A DNA stretch of 64,000 nt from JAFAXD01 sp035472475 (GCA_035472475.1 DATIPA010000128.1:9053-73052), one strand, 5' to 3'; positions 8,578 through 17,838 are shown, counted from the stretch's first letter. Notes: generated by a model not told the origin, from the sequence alone. Translations and numbers: made by a program.

Positions 8578-9460
8578 ACAGGTCCAAGATCGCCTGCGCA
8601 AATGCGCGCGGCGCTTCCTGCGGAAGGTTGTGGCCAATGTTGTCAAGCACGCGGCGCTCGTAACGCTGCGTGAAATGGCGCGCGTGGCCCTGCGAGCTCG
8701 GCGCGGGTATGACGCCATCGACCGCGCCGTGCAGTGCGATCGTCGGGATGCTGATCTTGGGCAACCCGGCGAGCCGCAATTCGGTTTCCACATAGCGGGG
8801 GTCGTCTGGCGCCGCGCCCAGGCGATGGCGGTAGGAGTGGACCGCCACGTCGACAAAATCCGCGTTGTCGAACGAGCCCGCGCTGCGCGCGTAGGTCGCC
8901 TCGTCAAAGGCCCAGGTTGGCGACCACAGTTGCCAGAGCAGCCGGCAAAGTGGAACGCGGTTGGCGGCGAGCCCGGCGCGGCCGCGTTCGGTGTTGAAGT
9001 AGTATTGATACCAGAAGCGGCGTTCCTGTTCGGGATCGGCAGGCTTTCCGGCGTTTGCGATGTCCTGAATGAGATAACCGCAGCAGGTCACGAGCGCGCG
9101 CACGCGCCCGGGCCAGAGCGCCGCGACGATGCAGGCCGCCCGCGCACCCCAGTCGAACCCGGCGAGGATTGCGTCTTCGAGTTCCAGCGCGTCGAGCAGG
9201 TCCAGGGTATCGTGCGCGAACGCGGCCTGCTGGCCTGATCGTACCGCATCATGAACAAGGAAGCGGGTGTCGCCATAGCCGCGCACGTATGGAACGACGG
9301 TACGAAGCCCGGCGGCGTTGAGGATCGCTCGAACGTCGTCGAAGGAGCGTGGATCGTAGGGAAAGCCATGCAATAGAACGGCCGCCGGCGCAGCCGGCGG
9401 GCCGCTGGTCTCGCAGGCGATTCGCAGGACCGGCGTTTGAACGTGCTGCAAATGTGCCAT
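8570..9460 (-). CDS. Alpha/beta hydrolase of the epoxide hydrolase / haloalkane dehalogenase type
   Basis: 296 residues. Oxyanion region LLHGFPYDP, then RGYGDTRFL. The nucleophile elbow GFDWGA carries Asp rather than Ser, typical of epoxide hydrolases and haloacetate/haloalkane dehalogenases. HGAVDGVIP and IGHNLPQEAP supply the likely acid and histidine. A cap region lies between about residues 140 and 220. I started at MAHLQHVQTP (9460); the extra 15 upstream residues look non-coding. The last codons overlap the decayed response regulator. It diverges from the solute receptor at 9616. Substrate unknown. Confidence 0.88.
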   Translation of the reverse strand: MAHLQHVQTPVLRIACETSGPPAAPAAVLLHGFPYDPRSFDDVRAILNAAGLRTVVPYVRGYGDTRFLVHDAVRSGQQAAFAHDTLDLLDALELEDAILAGFDWGARAACIVAALWPGRVRALVTCCGYLIQDIANAGKPADPEQERRFWYQYYFNTERGRAGLAANRVPLCRLLWQLWSPTWAFDEATYARSAGSFDNADFVDVAVHSYRHRLGAAPDDPRYVETELRLAGLPKISIPTIALHGAVDGVIPAPSSQGHARHFTQRYERRVLDNIGHNLPQEAPRAFAQAILDLSK

Positions 9461-9615
9461 AACGTTTCCGCACAAACGCAGCCTCACGCGAGCCGCGTCA
9501 ATCAATCCTTCTCACGCCGGCGAACCCCGCGCAACGGCGGACTGGTTTCCAGGCGGTTGCCGACAGCGCGCGCGCCCCGATAGAATAAGCGACGGGCCGC
9601 AGGCGGGAGGAACCA

Positions 9616-10446
9616 ATGATCAAGGCTGCGTGCGCCGCTGCAATTCTCATCGTCGCTTTCATCTCGTTCGTCCTTGCGCAGACCGCCGGCTCTTCCTCGC
9701 AACAAGGTACCCTCATGACCATTGTTTCGCCTGACGTTCTCAAAGACCTCGCTCCGACCGGCAAGCTGCGCGCCGCAATCAATCTCGGCAACATGGTGCT
9801 TGCGCAAAAGGATCCGGCGACCGGGCAGCCGAAAGGCATCACGCCCGACCTCGCACGCGAACTCGGCCGGCGACTTGGCGTCCCGGTCGAGCTCGTGCCG
9901 TTCGACGCCGCCGGCAAGGTGTTCGAGGCGGTCAAGACCGGCGCGCTCGACGTGATGTTTTTGGCGATCGAGCCGGTGCGCGCGAATGAGATTGCGTTCA
10001 CCGCGCCGTATGTTCTTATCGAAGGCGTTTACATGGTGCCCAAGGATTCAAAGATCGCCAGCGTCGCCGACGTCGATCGCGACGGAATTCGGGTTGGGGT
10101 CAGCAAGAACTCCGCCTACGACCTTTATCTGACGCGCACCCTCAAGCACGCGACTTTGGTACGTGGGGACAATGGCATTGCGCTATTCGTCAAGGACAAG
10201 CTCGATGCCGCCGGCGGCGTGAAACAGCCGCTCGTCGCCTACGCCAAGACCAACCCGAACGTGCGAATCCTGGACGGGCGTTTTATGGAGATCCGACAGG
10301 CCATGGGTACGCCGAAGGGCCGCGGCGACGCAGGTGCGCGCTACCTTGGGGCCTTCATCGAGGAGATGAAGGCGAGCGGGTTTGTGGCTGATGCGCTCAA
10401 ACGCAGCAACCAGCCCGACGCCGCGGTGGCGCCGCCGGCGAGCTAA
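9616..10446 (+). CDS. Periplasmic solute-binding protein, amino-acid type (SBP_bac_3)
   Basis: 276 residues. The ATG at 9616 follows a strong GGGAGGAACC site. A signal peptide (AACAAAILIVAFISFVLA, cleavage near residue 21) precedes a family 3 solute-binding domain: GKLRAAINLGN, GITPDLARELGRRLGVPVEL, GALDVMFLAIEPVRANEIAF. No permease or ATPase is adjacent, so it must either serve a transporter encoded elsewhere or have a sensory or scavenging role. The gene is followed closely by a cupin (24 bases), which may be co-transcribed. Confidence 0.88.
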   Translation: MIKAACAAAILIVAFISFVLAQTAGSSSQQGTLMTIVSPDVLKDLAPTGKLRAAINLGNMVLAQKDPATGQPKGITPDLARELGRRLGVPVELVPFDAAGKVFEAVKTGALDVMFLAIEPVRANEIAFTAPYVLIEGVYMVPKDSKIASVADVDRDGIRVGVSKNSAYDLYLTRTLKHATLVRGDNGIALFVKDKLDAAGGVKQPLVAYAKTNPNVRILDGRFMEIRQAMGTPKGRGDAGARYLGAFIEEMKASGFVADALKRSNQPDAAVAPPAS

Positions 10447-10469
10447 AAATGCCAGCGAGGGAGGATCAA

Positions 10470-10928
10470 ATGGATACAGCCACGTTAGCGCCGACCCCGG
10501 CCTCGGCCGCCGCCGAGCAGCACTCGCATGTCGTTCGGCCGGCCGAGATGGAGTGGCAGAAAACCCGCTTTCCGGGCTGCGAGGCGAAGACCCTGCTGCT
10601 CGACCGGAAGACCGGACTCGTCACCGCGCTGATGCGGTTTGCACCCGGCGCCGTGCTGCCGGATCACGAGCACGTGCAGATCGAGCAGACCTGGGTGATC
10701 GAGGGCAAGCTCGTCGACAAAGAAGGCCCCGCCGCCGGTCTCGAGGTCGGTCCCGGTGAGTTCGTGTGGCGCGAGGTCGGCAGCCGTCACGTGGCCTGGT
10801 GCCCGGAGGGCGGCCTGATGCTGGCGATCTTCCAGGTGCCGAACAAGTTCTTCGATCGCGACGGGCGCGTGACCGACATGGCCGGCAATGACTGGGCAAG
10901 CCTCTGGGGCCATACCGGCAAAGCCTAA
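10470..10928 (+). CDS. Cupin-domain protein
   Basis: 152 residues. The start is set at the ATG at 10470 because it follows GGGAGGATCAA; an in-frame ATG at 10449 lacks such a site. A single cupin barrel is seen: RFAPGAVLPDHEHVQIEQTWVIEG (metal-binding H-x-H, then E/Q) and GEFVWREVGSRHVAW (second-motif His). Similar ChrR/cupin_7-type proteins are often of unknown function; a metal-dependent oxygenase or isomerase, or a sensor, are all possible. It ends two bases before the stop of the convergent Bug receptor gene. Confidence 0.82.
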   Translation: MDTATLAPTPASAAAEQHSHVVRPAEMEWQKTRFPGCEAKTLLLDRKTGLVTALMRFAPGAVLPDHEHVQIEQTWVIEGKLVDKEGPAAGLEVGPGEFVWREVGSRHVAWCPEGGLMLAIFQVPNKFFDRDGRVTDMAGNDWASLWGHTGKA

Positions 10929-10929
10929 T

Positions 10930-11916
10930 TCACTGATCCTGCTGCATGCCGAATTCGCGGATGGTCGCCGCAACGTCGTCCACCGTTTGACTGAGCACGT
11001 CGGCAAGCTCCGCCGGTGACGATGAGATCGGTATCGACCCGGCCTTCGTGATCATCGCCTGATATTCGGGCATCGCCACGATCGCAACGACGTTGCGGTG
11101 CAGCAGCTCCATGATTGGCGGCGGCGTTCCGGCGCGCGCGCAAATTCCGAGCCAGCCATAGCGCACGAAGTCGATGCCCTTTTCGACCAAGGTCGGGATT
11201 TCAGGGGCGACATCGAGCCGTTGCGGGCTGGAGACCGCGAGAATCTTCAAGTGCTGGCTCTCATATTGTGGCAGCACTTGCAGTGTCGGCGCGACATAGA
11301 AATGGACAATGCCTGACAACAGGTCCTGCATCACCTGCGGGCCGCCCCGATAGGGAATCCGGTTCATCGACATGCCGGTGAGGCGCTCGAGTTGGCGCGC
11401 CAGGATCTCCTGTGCGGACCCGATCCCGATCGAGATATATCCAACCTCGCCCGGATGCGCTTTGGCGTAGGCCACGAACTGTTCGAAGGTGGTGGCGGGA
11501 ATCGCATTCGACAGCGCCAGCCCATAATAATATTTGGCAATCAGCGATATGGGCGCGACATCGCGCAGGGCGTACAGCGGATTTCGATACAGGACGGTGT
11601 TGATCGACTCGAAGTGGGTGCACAGCAGGAGCGTGTAGCCGTCGCTCGGCTGTGACAGCACATCGCGCGTCGCCAGCATGCCGCCTGCTCCGGGCTTGTT
11701 CTCAACCACGACATTCTGACCAAGCCGCGACCCGAGTTTTTCGGCAATGAAGCGCGCCGGAATGTCGGTCGGCCCGCCGGCCCCGAAACCCACCACTAGC
11801 CGGATCGGGCGGCTTGGAAACGCATCGGCGGCATGCGCCGCGCTTGCCGTCGCGAGCAAGGCGGCGGTGAGGGCGCAGCAAAGGCCTGAACGGAACGACA
11901 ACGATAAAGACCGCAC
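10930..11916 (-). CDS. Tripartite tricarboxylate transporter receptor (TctC/Bug)
   Basis: 328 residues. I chose the GTG at 11916: GAGGAG sits six bases upstream, and the GTG opens a clean signal peptide (SLSFRSGLCCALTAALLATA, ending SAAHA). The open frame upstream to 12108 has no such support. Family motifs are PIRLVVGFGAGGPTDIPAR, NVVVENKPGAGGM and DGYTLL. It binds a carboxylate in the periplasm. No TctA/TctB membrane partners are nearby, which is common for the expanded Bug family. Ligand unknown. Confidence 0.9.
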   Translation of the reverse strand: MRSLSLSFRSGLCCALTAALLATASAAHAADAFPSRPIRLVVGFGAGGPTDIPARFIAEKLGSRLGQNVVVENKPGAGGMLATRDVLSQPSDGYTLLLCTHFESINTVLYRNPLYALRDVAPISLIAKYYYGLALSNAIPATTFEQFVAYAKAHPGEVGYISIGIGSAQEILARQLERLTGMSMNRIPYRGGPQVMQDLLSGIVHFYVAPTLQVLPQYESQHLKILAVSSPQRLDVAPEIPTLVEKGIDFVRYGWLGICARAGTPPPIMELLHRNVVAIVAMPEYQAMITKAGSIPISSSPAELADVLSQTVDDVAATIREFGMQQDQ

Positions 11917-12085
11917 GCAATCTCCTCGGGCTGGAATTGCTCGGTATGCAAGCGGCGGGTAAGGGCTCATGGGCAATTTCCGGCATCTTGACTTGCCATC
12001 ACCGCGTCCCTTTTCTGCTGCTACACTTTTGGTAATTGAAGTTAGCAGATTGAGTTTGCCCGGCGCAGCAGCGGTGGAGGATAGC

Positions 12086-12340
12086 GTGAGAGTGTTTCTA
12101 GCAATCATGGCAATCGCATTGCTGACAGGCGCAGCCCACGCTCAGGGCCTGACCGGAGCGGGAAAACGCGGGCAAAACGAGCAGGCGGCCGACCAGCAAC
12201 GCCGGCAACAAAAGGCGGCTGAGGCCGAGAAGGCCTACAAGGCCGGGCTTGAAAAGATTCCGAACGCCGATACCAAACAGGATCCCTGGGCCGACGTTCG
12301 CGGTGCCCAGCCAGGTAAGAGCAACACCAAATCAAAATAG
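12086..12340 (+). CDS. Small secreted hypothetical protein
   Basis: 84 residues. The GTG at 12086 follows GGAGG and opens a signal peptide (VFLAIMAIALLTGAAHA, cleavage before QG). The mature part is about 65 residues, highly charged and Lys/Gln/Ala-rich, probably helical (QAADQQRRQQKAAEAEKAYK), and ends DPWADVRG...KSK. I do not recognise the family; short periplasmic proteins of this kind are common in Bradyrhizobium-like genomes. A hairpin at 12338-12374 overlaps the stop codon. Confidence 0.7.
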   Translation: MRVFLAIMAIALLTGAAHAQGLTGAGKRGQNEQAADQQRRQQKAAEAEKAYKAGLEKIPNADTKQDPWADVRGAQPGKSNTKSK

Positions 12341-12374
12341 CGACTGGCCCCGGCCTCCATCCTGTCAGTCGCTA
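12338..12374. terminator. Perfect 9-bp hairpin between convergent genes
   Basis: TAGCGACTG (12338-12346) and its exact complement CAGTCGCTA (12366-12374) are separated by 19 bases. The left arm includes the stop codon of the small secreted protein; the right arm ends just before the stop codon of the gamma-glutamyltransferase-like gene. Read on the minus strand the stem is followed by CTATTTTGATTT, a short T-rich stretch, so it best suits termination of the minus-strand gene. Confidence 0.6.
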
Positions 12375-12375
12375 C

Positions 12376-14169
12376 TCAGCGCCCGGCGGCATAACCCTGC
12401 ATACCACGCGGGTTGGCCGCCGCCCGTCGCCGCGGGCCGACTTTGGACGCCGCGGTGAGGCGGCCCTCGGACCACGCCGGCCCAACCTCGACATCGTGTC
12501 CGCGCGCGCGCAGCGCCTTGATCGTCGCCTCGGTCAGGCGGCTCTCGACCACCAGCACGCCCGGGCGCGCAGTGCGCGGCCAGAACGAAATTGGGAAATG
12601 CTCCGAGTGCCAGGCCGGGGCGTCGATTGATTCCTGCAGGTTGAGACCCGCGTGGACGTGGCGCAGAAAGAACTGCGCGGTCCATTGATCTTGCTGGTCA
12701 CCGCCTGGGGTTCCCCACGCGAGGTACGGTTCGCCATCGCGCAACGCCAGCGTGGGCGTCAGTGTCGTGCGCGGACGCTTGCCCGGCGCGAGCGACGCCG
12801 GATGACCGTCCTCGAGCCAGAACATCTGCGCGCGCGTGCCGAGACAGAAGCCGAGCTCGGGGATGACGGGCGAGGACTGCAGCCAACCGCCGGACGGCGT
12901 CGATGACACCATGTTGCCGGCACGATCGATGATATCGAAGTGCACGGTGTCGCCCACAACCTCGCCCAGGCGGCCGACGGTTGGCTCGCCGGCGCCGGCG
13001 GCCAACCCGGATATTGCGGCTCGCCGCACGCCGACCATGGCGCCGAACCCGGCAATTTCGCCGGGTCGCAGCTCGAAAGAGGCGCGGTCGGTCACGAGCT
13101 TGCGCCTCTGCGCGTTATAGGAATCCGACAGCAGGATTTCGATCGGAACCTCGACGAACTTCGGGTCCCCATAGAAAGCCTCGCGATCCGCAAAGGCGAG
13201 CTTTGCGCATTCGACCTGCAGATGAATGAACTCAGCGCCCGCCGGGTCGAGGCCGTCGAGGTCAAACCCCTTCAACAGCGCGAGCTGCTGCAGCAGCACC
13301 GGCCCCTGGCTCCAGACACCGGCCTTGCAGACCGTGTAGCGTCCGTAGTCGTAGGTCAGCGGCCTCTCGAGGCTCGGCTGCCATGCTGCCATGTCGGCGC
13401 CGGTAAGGACGCCGCGGTGCGGCTCACCGGACACATCCATGACCGCCTGCGTACGACAGAAGCGATCGATTGCGTCCGCCACGAAACCCCGCGACCAGGC
13501 CGCGCGGGCGCGTTCGATCTGCGCCACGCGATCGTGACCGGCGCTCTCGGCCTCCGCCAGGATCCGCGCATAGGTTCGCGCCAGCGTCGTGTTGGCAAAG
13601 ATCGCGGTCGGCGCGGGCACAGCGTTATTCGGGAGATAGATCGCGGCCGACGTCGGCCAATGGACTCGGAACAATTCGGCGACCGAAGCGATGGTCGCGC
13701 TGGCGCGCTCGGCCAGCGGATGGCCGTTCTGGGCATATTCGATCGCGGGCGTGAGCACGTCGGCGAGCGCAAGCGTGCCGTAGTCGCGCAGCAGCAGCAT
13801 CCAGGTTTCGAATGTGCCCGGAACGCAGGCCGCCAGCAGTCCGGTGCCCGGCATAATGTCGAGGCCGAGCGCCCGGTAATGGGCGATGGTGGCAGCCGCC
13901 GGCGCGACGCCCTGTCCGCAGATCACTTCGGGATGGCCGCGTCGCACGTCGAAGACAAGAACCGGCACATCGCCACCCGGGCCGTTGAGATGCGGCTCTA
14001 CGACCTGCAGCGTAAACGCGGTCGCAACCGCGGCGTCGAAGGCGTTGCCGCCTTTTTCGAGTGTCGCCATACCGACCGCCGTCGCAATCCAGTGGGTAGA
14101 TGTGACGACGCCGAAGGTGCCTTCGATCTCGGGGCGGGTGGTAAACGGATTGGGATTGATGTTGGACAT
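12376..14169 (-). CDS. Gamma-glutamyltransferase-family (Ntn hydrolase) protein
   Basis: 597 residues from the ATG at 14169. Members are made as a precursor that cleaves itself before a Thr, which becomes the N-terminal nucleophile. Here the site is GDTVHFDIIDRAGN, matching the TTHYS region of E. coli GGT with the Thr kept. Other signatures are GGNAFDAAVATAF near the N-terminus and SSTPSGGW for substrate binding. No obvious signal peptide is seen, unlike periplasmic GGT, so this may be a cytoplasmic relative such as a cephalosporin-acylase- or oxamate-amidohydrolase-like enzyme rather than a glutathione hydrolase. Confidence 0.9.
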   Translation of the reverse strand: MSNINPNPFTTRPEIEGTFGVVTSTHWIATAVGMATLEKGGNAFDAAVATAFTLQVVEPHLNGPGGDVPVLVFDVRRGHPEVICGQGVAPAAATIAHYRALGLDIMPGTGLLAACVPGTFETWMLLLRDYGTLALADVLTPAIEYAQNGHPLAERASATIASVAELFRVHWPTSAAIYLPNNAVPAPTAIFANTTLARTYARILAEAESAGHDRVAQIERARAAWSRGFVADAIDRFCRTQAVMDVSGEPHRGVLTGADMAAWQPSLERPLTYDYGRYTVCKAGVWSQGPVLLQQLALLKGFDLDGLDPAGAEFIHLQVECAKLAFADREAFYGDPKFVEVPIEILLSDSYNAQRRKLVTDRASFELRPGEIAGFGAMVGVRRAAISGLAAGAGEPTVGRLGEVVGDTVHFDIIDRAGNMVSSTPSGGWLQSSPVIPELGFCLGTRAQMFWLEDGHPASLAPGKRPRTTLTPTLALRDGEPYLAWGTPGGDQQDQWTAQFFLRHVHAGLNLQESIDAPAWHSEHFPISFWPRTARPGVLVVESRLTEATIKALRARGHDVEVGPAWSEGRLTAASKVGPRRRAAANPRGMQGYAAGR

Positions 14170-14227
14170 GGCAGCAAACAATGATCAGATGTCGCTTTCC
14201 AGCGCAACACCCTGATGGAGAGTCGTG

Positions 14228-14686
14228 ATGCTGACGGTAGGCGTTGCATTCCACGTGGTTGCGGCGGTCATTTGGGTCGGCGGCATGTTCTTCGCGTTGC
14301 TGGTGCTGCGGCCAAGCACCGGCCCGCTCGACCCCCCGGTCCGGCTGGCGCTTTGGCAGCGAGTATTTTCCCGCTTCTTTCCGTGGGTTTGGGCGGCGGC
14401 CGCGGTTCTGCTGGTGAGCGGGTTTGCGATGGTGATTTGGGGCTTGGGCGGCTTTGGCCGGGTCGGAGCCTATGTGCAGATCATGATGGGGATGGGAATT
14501 CTAATGATGCTGATCTACGGACATCTCTACTTTGTACCGTGGCAGCGGTTCCGCCGAGCCGTCGATGCGGCGGAGTGGCCAACGGCCGCAAAGCATATCG
14601 ATCAGATCAGATTGTTGGTAACCATCAATTTGATCCTCGGCCTGATCACGGTGGTCGTAGGCGCCGCCGGGCGCTATTACGGCTAG
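14228..14686 (+). CDS. CopD-family integral membrane protein
   Basis: 152 residues with four predicted membrane segments (GVAFHVVAAVIWVGGMFFAL; FPWVWAAAAVLLVSGFAMVI; VQIMMGMGILMMLIYGHLYF; LLVTINLILGLITVVVGAAG). His residues in helices 1 and 3 (FHVV, GHLYF) fit the copper/heme-binding pattern of the CopD/DUF2269 group. GATGGAGAG lies seven bases before the ATG at 14228; a GTG directly upstream (14225) is also possible. It is followed after 22 bases by corA. Confidence 0.78.
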   Translation: MLTVGVAFHVVAAVIWVGGMFFALLVLRPSTGPLDPPVRLALWQRVFSRFFPWVWAAAAVLLVSGFAMVIWGLGGFGRVGAYVQIMMGMGILMMLIYGHLYFVPWQRFRRAVDAAEWPTAAKHIDQIRLLVTINLILGLITVVVGAAGRYYG

Positions 14687-14708
14687 CTGGACCAGCGGAG
14701 AATCTTTG

Positions 14709-15683
14709 ATGCTTGCAGTTTATACCTCGCGGGGCAGCGCGCTCGTGCGCAAGCAGATCGAAGCCGACGTCGCGCTTCCCGAAAACGCGCTGTGGATCGA
14801 TCTCGAGCTGCCGACGCCCAGCGAGGACAAAGCGGTCGAACAGGCGCTCGGCATCTCGGTTCCCACGCTGCGGGAAATGCAGGAGATCGAGATTACCAGC
14901 CGGCTCTATGTCGAGAACGGCGCCCGTTACATGACCGCGACACTGATGGCCCATCAGGATACCGAGGTGCCGACCACCACGCCGGTCACCTTCATTCTCG
15001 CCGGCCACCGTCTGGTCACCGTTCGCTACGACGAGCCGCGCCCCTTTGTCATCGTCAATCACCGGCTCGAGCGCGCTTGCCCTGCGGACGCGACCGGCGA
15101 AACCATCATGATGGATATTCTTGATGCCGTGATCGATCGCCTCGCCGACGTTCTAGAGCACATGAGCAACGACGTTGAGCAGGTCTCGCGCGACATCTTC
15201 GACCCAAAGGCACCGGCCGGCAACTTCCACAATTACAGCCGGATCCTGCACACGATCGGCAAGAAAGGCGACGTCACGTCGAAGGTGCGGGAAAGTCTGG
15301 TGTCGATCGGCCGCGTCCTGCTCTATCTCGCCAACGAAGCCGACACCATGAAATGGGCAAAGGACCAGCGGGCGATCCTCAAGGGTATGCAGCGCGACGT
15401 GCAATCGCTCTCCGATCACGCCACCTACATATCGACCAAGATTCAGTTCCTGCTCGATGCCATGCTCGGCATGGTCAGCCTGCAGCAGAACAACATCATC
15501 AAGATCTTCTCGGTGGCGGCGGTGGTGTTCATGCCCCCGACCCTGCTCGCATCGATCTACGGCATGAACTTCAAGCACATGCCGGAACTCGATTGGACCT
15601 ACGGATACCCAATCGGACTTTTTCTGATGCTGGTGGCTGCGATTCTGCCGTACTTGTTCTTCAAGTGGAAGAAGTGGCTCTGA
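14709..15683 (+). CDS. corA: CorA-family magnesium/cobalt channel
   Basis: 324 residues, with a large cytosolic N-terminal domain (about 1-255) and two C-terminal membrane helices. The signature GMN motif lies at the end of TM1 (LASIYGMNFKHMPE), and a lysine-rich tail (FKWKKWL) ends the protein. It imports Mg2+ as a homopentamer in the inner membrane. AGCGGAG precedes the ATG at 14709. The same-strand CopD-like gene upstream and the small secreted protein downstream (30 bases away) may be co-transcribed. Confidence 0.93.
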   Translation: MLAVYTSRGSALVRKQIEADVALPENALWIDLELPTPSEDKAVEQALGISVPTLREMQEIEITSRLYVENGARYMTATLMAHQDTEVPTTTPVTFILAGHRLVTVRYDEPRPFVIVNHRLERACPADATGETIMMDILDAVIDRLADVLEHMSNDVEQVSRDIFDPKAPAGNFHNYSRILHTIGKKGDVTSKVRESLVSIGRVLLYLANEADTMKWAKDQRAILKGMQRDVQSLSDHATYISTKIQFLLDAMLGMVSLQQNNIIKIFSVAAVVFMPPTLLASIYGMNFKHMPELDWTYGYPIGLFLMLVAAILPYLFFKWKKWL

Positions 15684-15713
15684 GCGATTATCGTCTTTGC
15701 CGAGGACGTTTTC

Positions 15714-16169
15714 ATGCTGCAAAAAATTACGTTGGTGGTCGTTGTTTGCGCCACGGTCAGCCTGGGAGCACAGGCACGTGCCGCGTGCGTCGACGTGCGG
15801 CAGACAGAGCCTCTGTCGTTCAAAGGTACGCTGAGCCGCCAGGTCTTCCCTGGACCGCCGAACTATGAGGACGTCAGGAAGGGCGACACACCGGAACGCG
15901 CCTTCATTATCAAACTGGACGCCCCGATCTGCGCGACCGGCGACGAGTTTCTCGACAGCAGCGAAGCCTTCGACACGGTCCAATTGCTGGTGGACAACTC
16001 CGCAAAGGGCGGTCCGGCGCTTTTGTCGAGCCTCACCCGGCTGATCGGCAAGCGGGTGCAGGTCATGGCCACGTCGGGGTTTGGCGCCGAAAACGGACAC
16101 CATCATGCTGCGCTGCTGGCGACAGTGGCGAGCATCACGGCCGATGGAGCGGGCGCAGCCGGCCGTTGA
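15714..16169 (+). CDS. Secreted DUF4431-type protein
   Basis: 151 residues with a signal peptide (ITLVVVVCATVSLGAQARA, cleavage before AC). The mature part has the DUF4431 pattern: FKGTLSRQVFPGPPNYEDVRKGD, then IIKLDAPICATG and VQLLVD, and a C-terminal ATVASI strand. Function unknown; homologues are small periplasmic or secreted proteins. A His run (GHHHAAL) near the C-terminus could bind metal. It is directly downstream of corA. Confidence 0.8.
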   Translation: MLQKITLVVVVCATVSLGAQARAACVDVRQTEPLSFKGTLSRQVFPGPPNYEDVRKGDTPERAFIIKLDAPICATGDEFLDSSEAFDTVQLLVDNSAKGGPALLSSLTRLIGKRVQVMATSGFGAENGHHHAALLATVASITADGAGAAGR

Positions 16170-16251
16170 GCGCTGCACTGGCGCTCTCGCGTTGCGTTGC
16201 TAGCGGCCGGAACGTTTGCTCGGCTGCGCCGTTCCAAGTGTGAGCGAAGAC

Positions 16252-16914
16252 ATGAGCAAAGTCATCAAACTCAATCGGCGCCTCACCCGGCGAGCCGGCT
16301 CGCGCCCGCCGCCGAGGCCCAACCGGCCGTCCAGGTCGGACGCCGAGAACGCGGTGCGTACCCTCATTCGCTGGGCCGGTGATGACCCGGATCGCGAGGG
16401 GCTGCGCGGCACGCCCGCACGGGCCGTGCGCGCCTACGAGGAGTGGTTCGCCGGATATGACGAGGATCCGCGGGATTATCTGAAAAGGACGTTCGAGGAA
16501 GTCGCGGGATATGACGAGATCGTGCTGCTCCGCGATATCCGCTTCGAGTCCTACTGCGAGCATCATCTGGCTCCCATCATCGGCCGCGCGCATATCGGCT
16601 ACCTCCCGCATACACGCGTGGTCGGGATCTCGAAACTTGCGCGGCTCGTCGACGTTTACGCAAAGCGGCTGCAGATCCAGGAACGCATGACCGCCGAGAT
16701 CGCCGGTTGCATCAGCAGCGTGCTTAAGCCCCTCGGCGTCGCCGTGGTGCTCGAGGCGACCCATCAATGCATGACCACCAGAGGCGTGCACAAATCGGGA
16801 GTAACGATGGTGACCAGCCGAATGCTCGGCGTGTTCCGCACGCACCCCGAAACCCGGCAGGAATTTCTCGCCGCGCTCAATCTGAAGGAACGCGACGGCG
16901 GCATCGGCACCTGA
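16252..16914 (+). CDS. folE: GTP cyclohydrolase I
   Basis: 220 residues. It converts GTP to 7,8-dihydroneopterin triphosphate, the first step of tetrahydrofolate synthesis, in the cytoplasm as a decamer. Zinc and catalytic residues are visible in SYCEHHLAPI and THQCMTTRGVHKSG (second Cys). HIGYLP and GISKLARLVD are classic family blocks. The start MSKVIKLNRR at 16252 was chosen over an in-frame GTG at 16240. The first 35 residues are unusually Arg/Pro-rich and precede the conserved domain. Confidence 0.96.
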   Translation: MSKVIKLNRRLTRRAGSRPPPRPNRPSRSDAENAVRTLIRWAGDDPDREGLRGTPARAVRAYEEWFAGYDEDPRDYLKRTFEEVAGYDEIVLLRDIRFESYCEHHLAPIIGRAHIGYLPHTRVVGISKLARLVDVYAKRLQIQERMTAEIAGCISSVLKPLGVAVVLEATHQCMTTRGVHKSGVTMVTSRMLGVFRTHPETRQEFLAALNLKERDGGIGT

Positions 16915-17042
16915 GATCGGCCTTCATGGGCATCGTCACGGTGGCTCGCCGAGCAGGCGCAGCCCGCGAGAAGGTGGCCTGTGGAACAACCGCATGATGC
17001 AATGAGTTATTGGTAGTGCCGGGGCGGAAGCAGAGGCTACGC

Positions 17043-17237
17043 ATGCCACGCAAATATTCTCCAAGCGCATCGAAGGATGTCGAACGCGCGATGCGGCGGC
17101 GCAAGACAGGGACGCTCAAAAGCGGCAAGGGCGGTCGCGGCGGGACGGTCAAGAGCCGCAAGCAGGCGATTGCGATCGGTCTGTCCGAGGCGCGCAAGAA
17201 GGGCAAGAAGGTGCCGAAGCGGCGAGCCTCAAAATAG
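17043..17237 (+). CDS. Small basic DUF6496 protein
   Basis: 64 residues, very rich in Lys, Arg and Gly, matching the DUF6496 pattern: MPRKYSPSASKDVERAMRR, GTLKSGKGG, and VKSRKQAIAIGLSEARKKG followed by KKVPKRR. These small proteins have no known function; the composition suggests nucleic-acid binding. The start at 17043 follows AGAGGC. An open frame upstream to 17010 has no ribosome-binding support. Confidence 0.8.
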   Translation: MPRKYSPSASKDVERAMRRRKTGTLKSGKGGRGGTVKSRKQAIAIGLSEARKKGKKVPKRRASK

Positions 17238-17266
17238 GCCGCGTCGTGGTGCTGCGTTGTGTTGGC

Positions 17267-17812
17267 CTACCGCTTGACGGCCAGCATGCGCGTGAGCACG
17301 TCATTGTGCTTAATCAGGTGATGGCGCAAGGCGCCAAGCACGTGGACCACGATCAGGGCGGCAAGCAAGTAAGCGATGATCTTGTGCGAGTCCTCGAACA
17401 GCTCGTGCATCGCACGATCTTGGCTCTGGTAGATCGCCGGCAGCGCGATGCCGAGCAGGTCGCGGGTGAGCGGGTTGCGGAATGTGCCAGCAAGCGCCCA
17501 GCCGGTGAGTGCGCCGGCAAGCATCAAAACATAAAGGGCGATGTGCGCTGCCCTGGCCGCGTATCGCTCCCAAGCCTGCCCCTCTAATGCCGGCACGGGA
17601 TTGATCCAGCGCCACAGCAGCCGCAGGATCAGGAGCGCTAGAAAATCATAGCCCAGAGCAGCATGCAGGCCGTAGTTCGCCAGCCGATCCGGCCGCGGTG
17701 CAAGATGCGTCATCCACCATCCATGGGCGAGGAGAACGACAATCAGGACAGCGCCGAGCCAATGCAGCGCGATTGCGGGCCAGCCCCAGGCGGCCGATGA
17801 ATTACGAATCAT
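17267..17812 (-). CDS. Cytochrome b561-type membrane protein
   Basis: 181 residues with four membrane helices. Candidate heme ligands are the His residues in ALHWLGAV, YGLHAALGY, AAHIALYV and VVHVLGALRHHL, matching the bacterial b561 (CybB) pattern. It probably moves electrons from quinol to a periplasmic or superoxide acceptor in the inner membrane. It is convergent with the DUF6496 gene (29-base gap) and downstream of a Bug receptor on the same strand. Confidence 0.9.
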   Translation of the reverse strand: MIRNSSAAWGWPAIALHWLGAVLIVVLLAHGWWMTHLAPRPDRLANYGLHAALGYDFLALLILRLLWRWINPVPALEGQAWERYAARAAHIALYVLMLAGALTGWALAGTFRNPLTRDLLGIALPAIYQSQDRAMHELFEDSHKIIAYLLAALIVVHVLGALRHHLIKHNDVLTRMLAVKR

Positions 17813-17838
17813 GCGCGACCCCGTGAATCAGATCGGAC

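Noticed and set aside
15153..16178. 341-residue minus-strand open frame
   Set aside because: Antisense to corA and the DUF4431 gene; composition rich in Arg, His and Gln with no domain recognised.
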